Positions 1 through 6,626 of a stretch of DNA of 16,346 nucleotides are shown piece after piece; position 1 is the stretch's first letter, and each line of letters opens with the position of its first letter. This DNA comes from DAIDKA01 sp036498905 (GTDB lineage: Bacteria > Pseudomonadota > Gammaproteobacteria > Steroidobacterales > Steroidobacteraceae). The notes under the pieces are model-generated. The model made no database searches and was not told the DNA's origin. It worked only from the letters and a program-made list of their open reading frames with translations. The stretch is from NCBI GenBank assembly GCA_036498905.1, contig DASYER010000113.1, positions 1 to 16,346 of the forward strand, read 5' to 3'. Both the position numbers and the translations under genes were made by a program.

Positions 1-122
1 AAGATGTCCGCGAACAGTACGAGCGGCAGCTGAAAGACCTGCAGGAAGCCTATGGCGAGGCCATGTTGGAACTGCGCGCACGAAAAAAATTAAGTTCCCT
101 GCTGGGCAAGGACGAGACCTGA
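1..122 (+). CDS. IS3-family transposase OrfA, C-terminal part (5' end outside window)
   Basis: The frame whose codons start at position 3 is open to a TGA at 120-122 and gives 39 residues (DVREQYERQLKD...LLGKDET), a charged helical segment like the leucine-zipper C-terminus of IS3-family OrfA proteins. OrfA normally supplies the helix-turn-helix that binds the IS ends; that part is off the window. A run of seven A (83-89) within CGA-AAA-AAA-TTA is a plausible -1 slippery site for making the OrfAB fusion. The orfA stop overlaps the orfB start as TGATG. Confidence 0.7.
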   Translation, partial: DVREQYERQLKDLQEAYGEAMLELRARKKLSSLLGKDET

Positions 123-899
123 TGGTCTCCCTTCAGCAGGGACTGCCGATGGCTTCGACGTCTCCATGGTCCAGCTGTGCCGCTGGGTTGGCGTGGCGCG
201 GCGCGGCGGACGGTCTTTTACCGCCCGAGCAAGGCGCTTATCGAGGCTGAGCCGTCCTTCGGTTACCGGACCGTCGCCGGTCTCCTTGGCATGAACAAGA
301 ACACCGTCCAGCGCATCTTCCAGCTCAAGGGCTGGCAGGTGCGCAAGCGCCCCATCGGTCAGCGCCCCCGTATCCAGGCGTTGCCCTCGGTAGCCACCCG
401 GCAAGACGAACGGTGGTCGACGGACTTGTGTCGCGTCTGGGGCGGCAAGGACGGCTGGCTGAGTCTGGCGCTGGTCATCGACTGCCATACTCGTGAACTC
501 CTGGGCTGGCATCTGTCGCGTAGTGGCAAGGCAAGCACAGCGACCGGTGCCTTGGAGCAGGCCCTGATCAGTCGCTTTGGCACCCTAGGGAAAGTCGATG
601 TGCCCTTCCTTCTGCGATCCGATAACGGCCTGGTCTTTACCAGTCGAAAGTACACGGCCCTAGTCCGAAGCTACGGTCTGCAGCAAGAGTTCATCACACC
701 GCACTGCCCGCAACAGAACGGAATGGTCGAGCGCGTCATCCGCACGTTGAAAGAGCAATGCGTGCATCGTCATCGGTTCGAAACCCTGACCCACGCGATG
801 CGGACCATCGGCGACTGGATCCACTTCTACAACCACCAGCGGCCGCACCAGGCGCTGAAGATGAAAACACCCGCTGAGGCGTATGCTTTAGCGGCCTGA
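122..899 (+). pseudogene. IS3-family transposase OrfB, frameshifted
   Basis: This would be the DDE catalytic subunit of the IS transposase. The frame from 177 is intact to the end and shows the rve core: WSTDLCRVW (first Asp), LRSDNGLVF (second Asp) and QQNGMVERVIRTLKEQC (Glu), then the usual FYNHQRPHQAL tail. The N-terminus is broken. Relative to the copy at 13692, 4 nt are missing near 152, a GCGCG-like duplication lies near 202, and about 32 nt are missing near 228. Translation from the orfB ATG at 122 runs into a stop around 250. The frame from 177 uses a GTG in the wrong N-terminal context, so activity is unlikely. The family call is firm; the IS2-like subgroup is from similarity of the C-terminal motifs. 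Confidence 0.82.
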
Positions 900-928
900 C
901 CTGTGCAGGAACTGGTGGGTCATTACAT

Positions 929-1048
929 CTGTACTCGCGCCGGATCGTGGGCTGGGCGATGCGCCCGACGATGACTAGCGACCTGGCGCTTCAGGCACTT
1001 CTCGCGGCGGTGTGGCGACGAAAGCCAGGGCCAGGCGTGCTCGTCCAT
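929..1048 (+). pseudogene. Fossil of a second IS3-family transposase OrfB
   Basis: Immediately right of the IS end, the frame from 929 reads LYSRRIVGWAMRPTMTSDLA...VWRRKPGPGVLVH. This is the stretch between the first and second catalytic Asp of a different IS3-family OrfB (IS51/IS407-like), in which D-LYSRRIVGW is followed by VLVHSDQGSQ. The fragment has lost the first Asp to the IS junction and stops at CAT, just before the expected SDQG. Only about 40 residues remain. Confidence 0.75.
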
Positions 1049-1094
1049 ACGCCTACTAGAATTCCTGGTGATCGGCCACGCTGAGGAGAGATTT

Positions 1095-1478
1095 ATGTCG
1101 ATAGACGAAGTCACCGTAGCAGTGCGTAACTTAGTCGATCTCATTTCCGAGGGTCATTACGCCGAAGCGATTCAGATGTGTTCTGCTTCGCGCTTGTCAC
1201 CGGCGGATATAGAAAAGGCTATCCATCTCTACGGGAAAACATTTGTTCGCTCGCCACCTGATTTTTTTAAGCTACTCGATACCGTGGAGATTGATGCCAG
1301 CTTTCCGCCAGCGTGGTCTGTCCAGTCGCCGCTATGGACCGTTGAAGAAGGTCGCTCTGACCTCACAGTCTACCACGGGCACGTTCGCGCATGGACAGAT
1401 CTTCGGCCGGAGATGCAAAGCGCGCTACAGAAGGCTGGAATGGTGGATCGGCGCGGCAATATTTTGAGAGGGAAGTAA
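1095..1478 (+). CDS. Small protein, DUF7668-like; candidate orphan immunity protein
   Basis: 127 residues from ATG 1095, chosen over the upstream GTG at 1068 because AGGAG (1084-1088) is ideally spaced. The protein is soluble with no signal or membrane segment. The middle contains SRLSPADIEKAIHLYGKTF, then a segment with WSVQSPLWTVEEGRSDLT, a pattern I recall from small proteins grouped as DUF7668 (number from memory), often found near toxin loci. It overlaps the next gene by one base (TAATG). With no toxin 5' of it, and an Rhs core downstream, an immunity role is an inference from context. Base composition looks less GC-rich than the Rhs core, as expected for an imported cassette. Confidence 0.7.
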   Translation: MSIDEVTVAVRNLVDLISEGHYAEAIQMCSASRLSPADIEKAIHLYGKTFVRSPPDFFKLLDTVEIDASFPPAWSVQSPLWTVEEGRSDLTVYHGHVRAWTDLRPEMQSALQKAGMVDRRGNILRGK

Positions 1479-1810
1479 TGAATAAATTTGCTGATGTACC
1501 AGAGATTCCGAGGGACGACGCGTTGCGCGCCTTCTCGTCGGGCAATACTGAAGAGATATGCAGAGCTCTCATAGCGGTCACATTTCATGATCCTGATTTT
1601 CGATGGGTGCAGGAGCTGTGCCTAAGATTTCTTTCAAGCGAAGATGGCCAAATTAGTGGCCTTGCCGCCACTTGTCTGGGGCACCTTGCGAGAATTCACA
1701 GAAACATCGATAAGGAAAAAGTATTGGTTGCCCTTCGTCACCATCTCTCGGATGTTGAGATCTGCGGAAAGGTTGAAGATGCTATAGACGATATCGAGAC
1801 GTTTGTTTAG
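1478..1810 (+). CDS. HEAT-repeat-like small protein; candidate orphan immunity protein
   Basis: 110 residues from ATG 1478, which overlaps the preceding TAA; AGGGAAG just upstream serves as ribosome site. The sequence is almost wholly helical: RDDALRAFSSGNTEEICRALI, FRWVQELCLRFLSSED, GLAATCLGHLARIH, KVLVALRHHLSD, VEDAIDDIE. The pairs of helices with ALR/LG-HLA spacing are typical of short HEAT-like proteins that sit beside polymorphic or CDI toxins. No catalytic motif is visible. Its stop (1808-1810) lies only about 25 bp before the start of Rhs/LysM core homology at 1836, so the toxin it would protect against is either outside the window or lost. The HEAT-like fold is fairly likely; the immunity role is inferred. 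Confidence 0.7.
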   Translation: MNKFADVPEIPRDDALRAFSSGNTEEICRALIAVTFHDPDFRWVQELCLRFLSSEDGQISGLAATCLGHLARIHRNIDKEKVLVALRHHLSDVEICGKVEDAIDDIETFV

Positions 1811-1835
1811 CTAGCACTCGATCGGCTCGTAACCG

Positions 1836-1983
1836 CTACGACGAAGGTGGCACGCTGGATGTCCTGACCCAGGTCACGGCCTTCTCCAGCGGTCCGACGT
1901 CCGGCTACGTGGTGCAGGCGGGCGACACGCTCAAGAGCATTGCGCAGGCGGTCTATGGTAACGCGAGCCTTTGGTACGTCATC
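1836..1983 (+). repeat. Rhs/LysM core repeat, copy A (partner at 13183-13330)
   Basis: About 148 bp coding YDEGGTLDVL...NASLWYVI is shared with 13183-13330 at high identity, with scattered mostly third-position changes. Upstream of 1836 the two copies are unrelated; downstream, copy B is cut by an IS. This is the kind of conserved block that lets displaced toxin cassettes recombine with a core gene. Confidence 0.85.
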
Positions 1984-4584
1984 GCGCAGGCTAACGCCAT
2001 TGAAGGCGACAGCCAGCTGGCGGTCGGTCAGGACCTGACCATTCCGGAGGTCAAGACCAACCAGAACGACTCGACCACCTACAAGCCCTACAACAGCAGC
2101 GAGATCGCCGGCAGCACGACGCCGGGTCTGCCGACGATCGCGCCGCCGCCACCGCCGCCGAGTGGCGGGCATTGCAGCACGTTGGCGACGATCATCATTA
2201 TCGCGGTGATCGTGGTGGTGACGATTTACACCGCCGGTGCGGCGGCCTCGGCCTTCGGTAGTGCCGCGGCCACGGGAGGTAGCACCTTCGCCAGCGGTGT
2301 CGGTGCCTTGACCGGTGCGGGTGGCCTGTCGGCGGCGACGGTGGGAGCGGCCGCGGTCGGCGGCTTCGTCGGCAACGCGGCAGGGCAGCTCACCGGTGAC
2401 GGCCTCGGTGTCAGCCACGGCTTCTCGTTCGGTGAAGCGGCCACGGCGGGTCTTACCGCCGGCATCACGGCGGGCGTGGGCGGAGTGATTCAGACATCGG
2501 GCTCGAGCATCCTGCTCAATGGACCCAACGATCTCAGCGCCGGTGGCCAGGCCGTCTTGAGTGCGACCAGCTACGCCGCGCAGAGCGGTGCGGCCAAGCT
2601 CGCGGGGCAGCCGAGCCAGTTCAGCTGGGCGGGTCTGGTGGCCAGTGCGGCGGCGAGTGGCATTACCGCAAGCACGGGGCTCAACGGTACCAACGCGCAG
2701 GGGCTTGGCCTCTCGGCGGGCGACGTCGGACGCGATGTAGCGGGAAGCCTGCTCTCGGGCACGATCCAGCGCGAGACGAGTCTGGCGCTCGGTGACGACC
2801 GCGTTGGCGGTTGGGGCGATGTGACGACCACGGCGGTCGGAACGGCGATTGGTTCGGCGGCGGTGCAAGCGCTTCGTGAGCGCGAGCAGATTCCGGTACA
2901 GGCGAAGACGGCGAGTTCGCCGTTGGATGAATGGCGCCAGTCGATCGGGACAGTCGATGTCTACGGGTCGCTTGGTGCCGCGTCGGGTGAGTTTGCGTCG
3001 GCAGGCAATGCATTGACGCAGCCCTCGATCGGGCTCGGTGCCGGCGTGACGAACGATGCCCGCATGGCGCAAGCGGCCTACGGCTCGCGTGCCGACTGGA
3101 TCGCCTCCGTTGATACCTCGGCTTATAACAATGATGGGCTAGACCTGGCTGCGGCCGAAGATGTGCCCGGGGTCAAAGACCCTTCGTTGCCTCAGATCAG
3201 CTCGCCGGCCTCGTCAGGCCAGGAAGGTCACATCACCTGGCAGGCCTCGTCCGATCAGCAAGGGAATATCAGTTGGCACGCCCGCTCCGACAGTGACCCT
3301 TCAGGGCCGCATCTGGTGCTGCGCGACGCGAATGATCTGGAAAAGCATTACATCCCGACGTCGAGCGACCTGCCGCCCATTACCCCAACCGCCGCTCCGG
3401 CCTCGGGCACGCTTAATTGGGTCCCGGCAACGACCCTGGACACCATTCCCGTATATGCAACGGTCCCGCGGGATGGCAACTCCGTGGGTGACATAGCCAG
3501 GCGGGTCGCAGAAGGCTACCGCTCGGGTCGTCAGGATCTCGACGACGGCGTCGCGTGGGTGGACTCCCAGATACCGGTTGTCGAATCGTCCATCGATACG
3601 TTCCGAAGCGACCTGCGCGATTGGTCCGGTCAGCACGGGGGCTTCATCGGCAGTTCGATCGGCAGATCCCTCGCCGATCACATCGGCGTAGCCGAAGGCT
3701 TCGCCTCGGGCGCGGCGCATATGGCTACCGGCACGACCAGCCTTGCCCTCGCCGCCACGGATCTGGTGAACCCGGTGGCTTGGGCGTTGGACGGGCAGCG
3801 CAACGTCGATCACCTGGTTAATGCGTATCAAACGGCAGATGCTATCCACTCGGTCGTGGACCCAGCCAGCTGGATAACGGATCCACAGAAGTCGTTGGCG
3901 ACCACGAAGGCTCTCTGGAACGGCGTAACGAAGGAGTATCGAAAGGACTTCGCAAACGGGGATGTGCCGAAGCTCCTTGGCCGGGGAGTTGCTGAGTTCG
4001 GCAGTGCGATCGGGCCGCTGCTCCTGGGCAAGATCGGAAGGTTGGAAACGGCGGCGAAGGCAGTCGGGGAGACATCGGCTGCAAGGCAAGTTGCGCAAGA
4101 CGCGGCTGTCGCCGGTTCGCGCCTTGACCAAGGTGTGGTGCGCGGCGTGAATCGTGCTAGCGTTCCAAACACGACAGCACTGGGAGATAGTGCTGCGGTT
4201 GAACAAGGAGCAAACGTTCGGGCGTATCCGGATGGAAGTTTGCGAACACCAGATGGAAAATTCGCCAGTGTCAGTGGCATGCCTGCACCCGGTACAGCGA
4301 ACGCGGCAGCCTATGCGGATTTCCTGAAGTCTAATGGTGTTGATGTCGTTGGCACCGAGATGGAAGTCAATGGTCCCCTTGGGGTGCGTAAGTACGACAT
4401 CGTGACTCGGAACGGTGATGGAACGCTTTTTGGAATTGAGGTAAAAAGTGGTGGGGCCACACCTACGCCTTATCAGCGTTTTTCGGATATGTATGTGAAT
4501 CAATTTGGTGCGGCGGGGCGTGGTCGCATCAGTGGCCAGACAGTCACGGGTTCATATACGGTGTATTTGCCGCCTGGAGGTTGA
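1909..4584 (+). CDS. Rhs/LysM-type polymorphic toxin, 5'-truncated, with C-terminal PD-(D/E)xK nuclease domain
   Basis: The frame is open from 1777 but has no ATG/GTG/TTG before GTG 1909, and homology to the second copy begins at 1836 (YDEGGTLDVL). So 1909 is only the first possible start and the gene is headless. Domains: LysM (1-47, YVVQAGDTL...LTIPE); proline run (79-84); a hydrophobic segment of about 20 residues (91-110); a long Ala/Gly-rich region that may help translocation; a pre-toxin region (about 530-740) with NPVAWALDG and DPASWITDP; a PDGSLRTPDGKFA joint near 773; and the variable tip. The tip has D830 in KYDIV, then E844-V-K846, spaced as in restriction-endonuclease-fold nucleases, so it probably cuts DNA or RNA in a rival cell. 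From about 4150 the bases become less GC-rich, marking the swapped tip. Immunity gene follows 3 bp later. Confidence 0.82.
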   Translation: MVQAGDTLKSIAQAVYGNASLWYVIAQANAIEGDSQLAVGQDLTIPEVKTNQNDSTTYKPYNSSEIAGSTTPGLPTIAPPPPPPSGGHCSTLATIIIIAVIVVVTIYTAGAAASAFGSAAATGGSTFASGVGALTGAGGLSAATVGAAAVGGFVGNAAGQLTGDGLGVSHGFSFGEAATAGLTAGITAGVGGVIQTSGSSILLNGPNDLSAGGQAVLSATSYAAQSGAAKLAGQPSQFSWAGLVASAAASGITASTGLNGTNAQGLGLSAGDVGRDVAGSLLSGTIQRETSLALGDDRVGGWGDVTTTAVGTAIGSAAVQALREREQIPVQAKTASSPLDEWRQSIGTVDVYGSLGAASGEFASAGNALTQPSIGLGAGVTNDARMAQAAYGSRADWIASVDTSAYNNDGLDLAAAEDVPGVKDPSLPQISSPASSGQEGHITWQASSDQQGNISWHARSDSDPSGPHLVLRDANDLEKHYIPTSSDLPPITPTAAPASGTLNWVPATTLDTIPVYATVPRDGNSVGDIARRVAEGYRSGRQDLDDGVAWVDSQIPVVESSIDTFRSDLRDWSGQHGGFIGSSIGRSLADHIGVAEGFASGAAHMATGTTSLALAATDLVNPVAWALDGQRNVDHLVNAYQTADAIHSVVDPASWITDPQKSLATTKALWNGVTKEYRKDFANGDVPKLLGRGVAEFGSAIGPLLLGKIGRLETAAKAVGETSAARQVAQDAAVAGSRLDQGVVRGVNRASVPNTTALGDSAAVEQGANVRAYPDGSLRTPDGKFASVSGMPAPGTANAAAYADFLKSNGVDVVGTEMEVNGPLGVRKYDIVTRNGDGTLFGIEVKSGGATPTPYQRFSDMYVNQFGAAGRGRISGQTVTGSYTVYLPPGG

Positions 4585-4587
4585 TTC

Positions 4588-5001
4588 ATGCGTCTAGAAA
4601 TTGAGAAAAAGCCGGCTATTGACGATGCAACTGACGCGGAAGTCCGCGCGGCAATCATGTCACTCCGTAGTTATGGCCCGTCATCCTTTGCATCGCTAAC
4701 CGATGAGAATGGAAACTACGTACAAGTCGCAGGTGGTGGCGTGACGTGCATGCTGGAGCGTCGAGATGCCGCTTCGGGGCATCACTTTCGCGGGTACAAG
4801 GATGAGAGGAGCAAGGTTTTTCCTGATGGGACTGCTTTAGTGTTCGGAGGTGGAGAAATTCGATTGTCCGCCGATGAATGGTTCGCAGCACAAGAGATTG
4901 CTGAGGTATTTTCCGCTTTCTTGCGGTCCAATGAGTTGCCTCCATTGGTGAAGTGGCGAGATATGACGGCAATGCTTGCTGAGAAATCCTCCCCTAGCTA
5001 G
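4588..5001 (+). CDS. Candidate immunity protein for the PD-(D/E)xK toxin
   Basis: 137 residues from ATG 4588; GGAGG (4576-4580) lies inside the last codons of the toxin, 7 bases before the start, so the two are co-expressed. The protein is soluble, acidic to neutral, with no signal peptide: an N-terminal helix (TDAEVRAAIMSLRSYGPSS), a beta-rich middle (SFASLTDENGNYVQVAGGG, FRGYKDE, ALVFGGGEIRLS), and C-terminal helices (AQEIAEVFSAFLRSNELPPLVKW). This layout fits small alpha/beta immunity proteins, but I do not recognise a named family. Position directly after a toxin tip, shared low-GC character and a terminator right after it support the immunity role. A rho-independent terminator begins 20 bp past the stop. 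Confidence 0.75.
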   Translation: MRLEIEKKPAIDDATDAEVRAAIMSLRSYGPSSFASLTDENGNYVQVAGGGVTCMLERRDAASGHHFRGYKDERSKVFPDGTALVFGGGEIRLSADEWFAAQEIAEVFSAFLRSNELPPLVKWRDMTAMLAEKSSPS

Positions 5002-5020
5002 TTAGTACTGTGAGACGACA

Positions 5021-5049
5021 ACGCCCGCCCTGTGCGGGCGTTTCTCTTT
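5021..5049 (+). terminator. Rho-independent terminator of the toxin-immunity unit
   Basis: Perfect 8-bp stem ACGCCCGC / GCGGGCGT with loop CCTGT, followed by TTCTCTTT. It closes the 1909-5001 unit. Confidence 0.85.
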
Positions 5050-5083
5050 ATGATGGTCTCGGATTTATCGACGGAGTGGCAGT

Positions 5084-5287
5084 GTGTCGATCACCGATGA
5101 TCCGCAAGCCGAGTGCGTCCTGCAGGCTGTCGAAGCGATATCCGGCGACCACGACCGAGCGGTTGCGTGGCTGCAGGAGCCGCTTGCCGCGTTTGGCGGC
5201 AAGACCGCGCTGGAACTGATCGCCGAAGGCCGTACCGACGCCGTACTGCGTTACCTGGCCTCGATCACCTCAGGCTTCGTCGGTTGA
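5084..5287 (+). CDS. MbcA/ParS/Xre-type toxin-binding antitoxin domain protein (DUF2384-like), stand-alone
   Basis: 67 residues from GTG 5084, with GGAG at 5073-5076 as ribosome site; no other in-frame start exists after the stop at 5051. Residues 26-67 (AVAWLQEPLAAFGGKTALELIAEGRTDAVLRYLASITSGFVG) match the C-terminal domain shared by ParS, MbcA and Xre antitoxins: W-L-x-x-P-x-x-x-F-G-G-x-T-x-L-E-L, then a short helix. That domain normally contacts a RES-family NADase toxin. The N-terminal DNA-binding part of such antitoxins is missing here, and no RES toxin is encoded nearby, so it may be an orphan antitoxin or an anti-addiction gene of the element. Its base composition matches the GC-rich element to its right. 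Confidence 0.72.
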   Translation: MSITDDPQAECVLQAVEAISGDHDRAVAWLQEPLAAFGGKTALELIAEGRTDAVLRYLASITSGFVG

Positions 5288-5308
5288 ATCGGTGGCCCAC
5301 GACGAGCA

Positions 5309-5348
5309 CGTGACATCGGTAGCGCGATCATCCGCTACCGATGTCACG
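5309..5348. repeat. Perfect 16-bp inverted repeat with 8-bp spacer
   Basis: GTGACATCGGTAGCG (5310-5324), spacer CGATCATC, then CGCTACCGATGTCAC (5333-5347); a further C-G pair flanks it. It lies between the antitoxin-like gene and the next ribosome site (GGAGAAAG 5353-5360) and has no T-tract, so it is not a standard terminator. Arm-spacer-arm geometry resembles a tyrosine-recombinase core site, but a transcript hairpin or operator is equally possible. Confidence 0.85.
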
Positions 5349-5364
5349 CACCGGAGAAAGCTTG

Positions 5365-5628
5365 ATGAGCTACGCCACCGACGACGCGGAGATGTTTAGC
5401 GCCCGCGAGATCCTCTACCTGTGCCGAGGCAAGCTCCTTGGCGAGGTCCGTCAAGAGAAGTCGTGCGGCCGGCCTGATGTGCAGCGCCTGGCTGACCTGG
5501 AAGGCATGCTTGACCAGTTGCGTGAAGATATCCGCGCCGTCCAGGCCGGTGACCGTGCCGTGATCACGCGAGCCCGTGTGCTCTATGGCCGATTCGTCCG
5601 CGCATGGTACGCACCGGCGCCGCACTGA
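5365..5628 (+). CDS. Small hypothetical protein of the integrative element
   Basis: 87 residues. ATG 5365 is preferred to the in-frame ATG at 5341 because GGAGAAAG (5353-5360) is well placed and the earlier ATG lies inside the inverted repeat. The protein is mostly helical and charged (FSAREILYLCRGKLLGEV, DVQRLADLEGMLDQLREDIRAV, RARVLYGRFVRAW), with one heptad-like stretch that could form a short coiled coil. It has no signal peptide, membrane segment or catalytic motif, and I do not recognise the family. It stands just before the iteron-like region, so a role in replication or copy control of the element is possible but not shown. Confidence 0.6.
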   Translation: MSYATDDAEMFSAREILYLCRGKLLGEVRQEKSCGRPDVQRLADLEGMLDQLREDIRAVQAGDRAVITRARVLYGRFVRAWYAPAPH

Positions 5629-6038
5629 CCGGTTGCATCATCGCTGCGTGATGCTTGCCACACCCCTGCATCACGATGCGTCATCCTTGCATCAACGGTG
5701 CCGCAACATCGCATCATCCGTGCATTACGCCGTGGCCCGCTGGGCCACGTAATCGTGTCTGACCTTCTTGGCCTGCGCGGAGCGGCTTTTTAGGGGTGTT
5801 TTGGCCCGTTTTTTGCCCCTTAACCCTTAAGCCGATCCGCTATACACCATACGCACCTCTGCGGGTGCGCCAAGTGCCTGATCGCGCGGCATATATGCAG
5901 AAATGATGCACGCGGTGATGTTTACACGGCAACCACACGACACCTCGCCAGGCCTTATCTGACGCCGTTTGGGTGTAAACATTTGTTATACAGCCCTCGC
6001 TCGGGGCGAGCGCGGTGTGTGTGATCGTCTTGAGAGAT
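5629..6038. other. Non-coding, dyad-rich control region of the element
   Basis: No convincing gene. Besides the iteron-like units it holds several dyads: CGTGGCCC-GCT-GGGCCACG (5731-5749, with ATTAC/GTAAT outside); a T-rich stretch with CGGCTT (5783-5788) facing AAGCCG (5829-5834) and AGGGG (5792-5796) facing CCCCT (5816-5820); ATGTTTACAC (5918-5927) facing GTGTAAACAT (5973-5982); and CGCTCG-GGG-CGAGCG (5998-6012). A structured region like this fits a replication origin, a control RNA, or both. I could not assign a promoter with confidence. Confidence 0.5.
5633..5729. repeat. Iteron-like cluster of TGCATCAT units; candidate replication origin
   Basis: Variants of a 9-10 bp unit recur at 5634 (TGCATCATCG), 5668 (TGCATCACG), 5677 (TGCGTCATCC), 5688 (TGCATCAACG), 5710 (CGCATCATCC) and 5721 (TGCATTACG), plus one inverted copy at 5646-5654 (GCGTGATGC). 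Six direct units in about 95 bp, in non-coding DNA next to a primase-helicase gene, suggest initiator-binding iterons. The unit is short, so origin function is inferred. Confidence 0.55.
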
Positions 6039-6087
6039 AAAAAAAGCCCCACTCACCCGAGGTATGAGACCTCGGGCGAGTGGGGCT
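6039..6087 (-). terminator. Rho-independent terminator of the XRE regulator gene
   Basis: An 18-bp stem with one mismatch (6045-6062 against 6070-6087, AGCCCCACTC... / ...GAGTGGGGCT) and a 7-nt loop. Read on the minus strand it is followed by seven T (6039-6045). It sits about 40 bp past the stop of the minus-strand regulator. Confidence 0.9.
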
Positions 6088-6128
6088 ATGCGATCCACCG
6101 TCAGGGCGTGATCGTTATCACTTAGCCG

Positions 6129-6515
6129 CTACGGCGCGTTGGCGAGCATCGAATCGAGCACCTGTGCGATGGCCATCTGCTTGGCCTTGGGCAAGCGACT
6201 GACTTGCTCCAGCTGCTGTTGCAGCTTGGGTGTCGGGCCACGCTTGCCGCTGCGCTTATCCGACTCGCCGAGCAGCTCCTCCACGGTTGTATCGAGCGCT
6301 CTGGCTAACGGCGGCAGCAGGGCGACCGCGATGCGGGAGACGCCGCCCTCGTAGTGGGCCATCGTCTGCTGTGCGATGCCGAGATCCTGGGCCAGCTCGA
6401 CCTGGGTGATATCCAGCGCCTTGCGGCGCTCGGCGATCCGCCGACCGAGGCGCTCGTAGAAAGCCTTCTCTTTAGCTGCCATGGGCATCGTGTGCTGAAA
6501 GGGTGCACTGAGCAT
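6129..6515 (-). CDS. XRE-family helix-turn-helix transcriptional regulator
   Basis: 128 residues. Start chosen at 6515 (MLSAPFQHTMPMAAKEK) because GGAG lies 8 bases before it; starts at the later Met codons (MPMAAKEK) remain possible, while a longer frame to 6659 would cover the operators. Residues 23-81 form a Cro/CI-type HTH: LGRRIAERRKALDITQVELA, QDLGIAQQTMAHYEGGVSRI, LPPLARALDTTVEELL. The C-terminus (KRGPTPKLQQQLEQVSRLPKAKQMAIAQVLDSML) is helical, as in phage- and plasmid-type repressors with a dimerising tail. It is divergent from the primase gene and shares with it a region of palindromes (6543-6588), so it most likely represses both itself and the primase-recombinase operon. Confidence 0.88.
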   Translation of the reverse strand: MLSAPFQHTMPMAAKEKAFYERLGRRIAERRKALDITQVELAQDLGIAQQTMAHYEGGVSRIAVALLPPLARALDTTVEELLGESDKRSGKRGPTPKLQQQLEQVSRLPKAKQMAIAQVLDSMLANAP

Positions 6516-6539
6516 AGGCGTGACTCCGCGGGACCTTGG

Positions 6540-6589
6540 TTGACTATACTCAGCAACAGAGTACTCTGCCACCGAGTTATTTTTACTCA
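6540..6589. promoter_or_regulatory. Operator/promoter region between the XRE gene and the primase operon
   Basis: Three dyads built from GAGT/ACTC: ACTATACTC (6543-6551), the perfect palindrome CAGAGTACTCTG (6557-6568) and GAGT-N7-ACTC (6574-6588). TTGACT (6540-6545) with TACTCT 16 bases on is a possible rightward -35/-10 overlapping the central palindrome, so a bound repressor would block it. Promoter assignment is tentative; the dyads are plain. Confidence 0.65.
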
Positions 6590-6626
6590 AAACCCCTTGA
6601 CAGGTTTTTGGCCGGAGACCCACTGG

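Larger units (their letters stand above)
1..927 (+). mobile_element. IS3-family (IS2-like) insertion sequence, right part, degenerate copy 1
   Basis: The right terminus is TGGGTCATTACA (916-927), the reverse complement of the TGTAATGACCCA start of the complete copy at 13331-14528. Position 1 corresponds to 13571 of that copy, so about 240 bp of its left part lie outside the window. It carries the orfA tail and a frame-broken orfB. The first ~155 bp differ from copy 2 at a single obvious base, while the rest differs at many silent sites, so the two copies are mosaics. The flank after 927 lies inside another transposase remnant, so this IS inserted into an older IS. Confidence 0.88.

Noticed and set aside
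1807..3072. Long minus-strand frame (421 residues) opposite the Rhs/LysM gene
   Set aside because: Arg/His-rich translation typical of the antisense of a GC-rich gene; no domain or start context.
3301..4503. Minus-strand 400-residue frame opposite the toxin region
   Set aside because: Shadow of the toxin gene, which has clear domains and a partner gene on the plus strand.
5633..5729. CRISPR array
   Set aside because: Units are 9-10 bp, imperfect, with no uniform spacers and no cas genes.
6354..6626. N-terminal extension of the primase
   Set aside because: It runs antisense through the XRE gene and over the operator dyads; the sequence is not primase-like until MARIPEHE at 6627.
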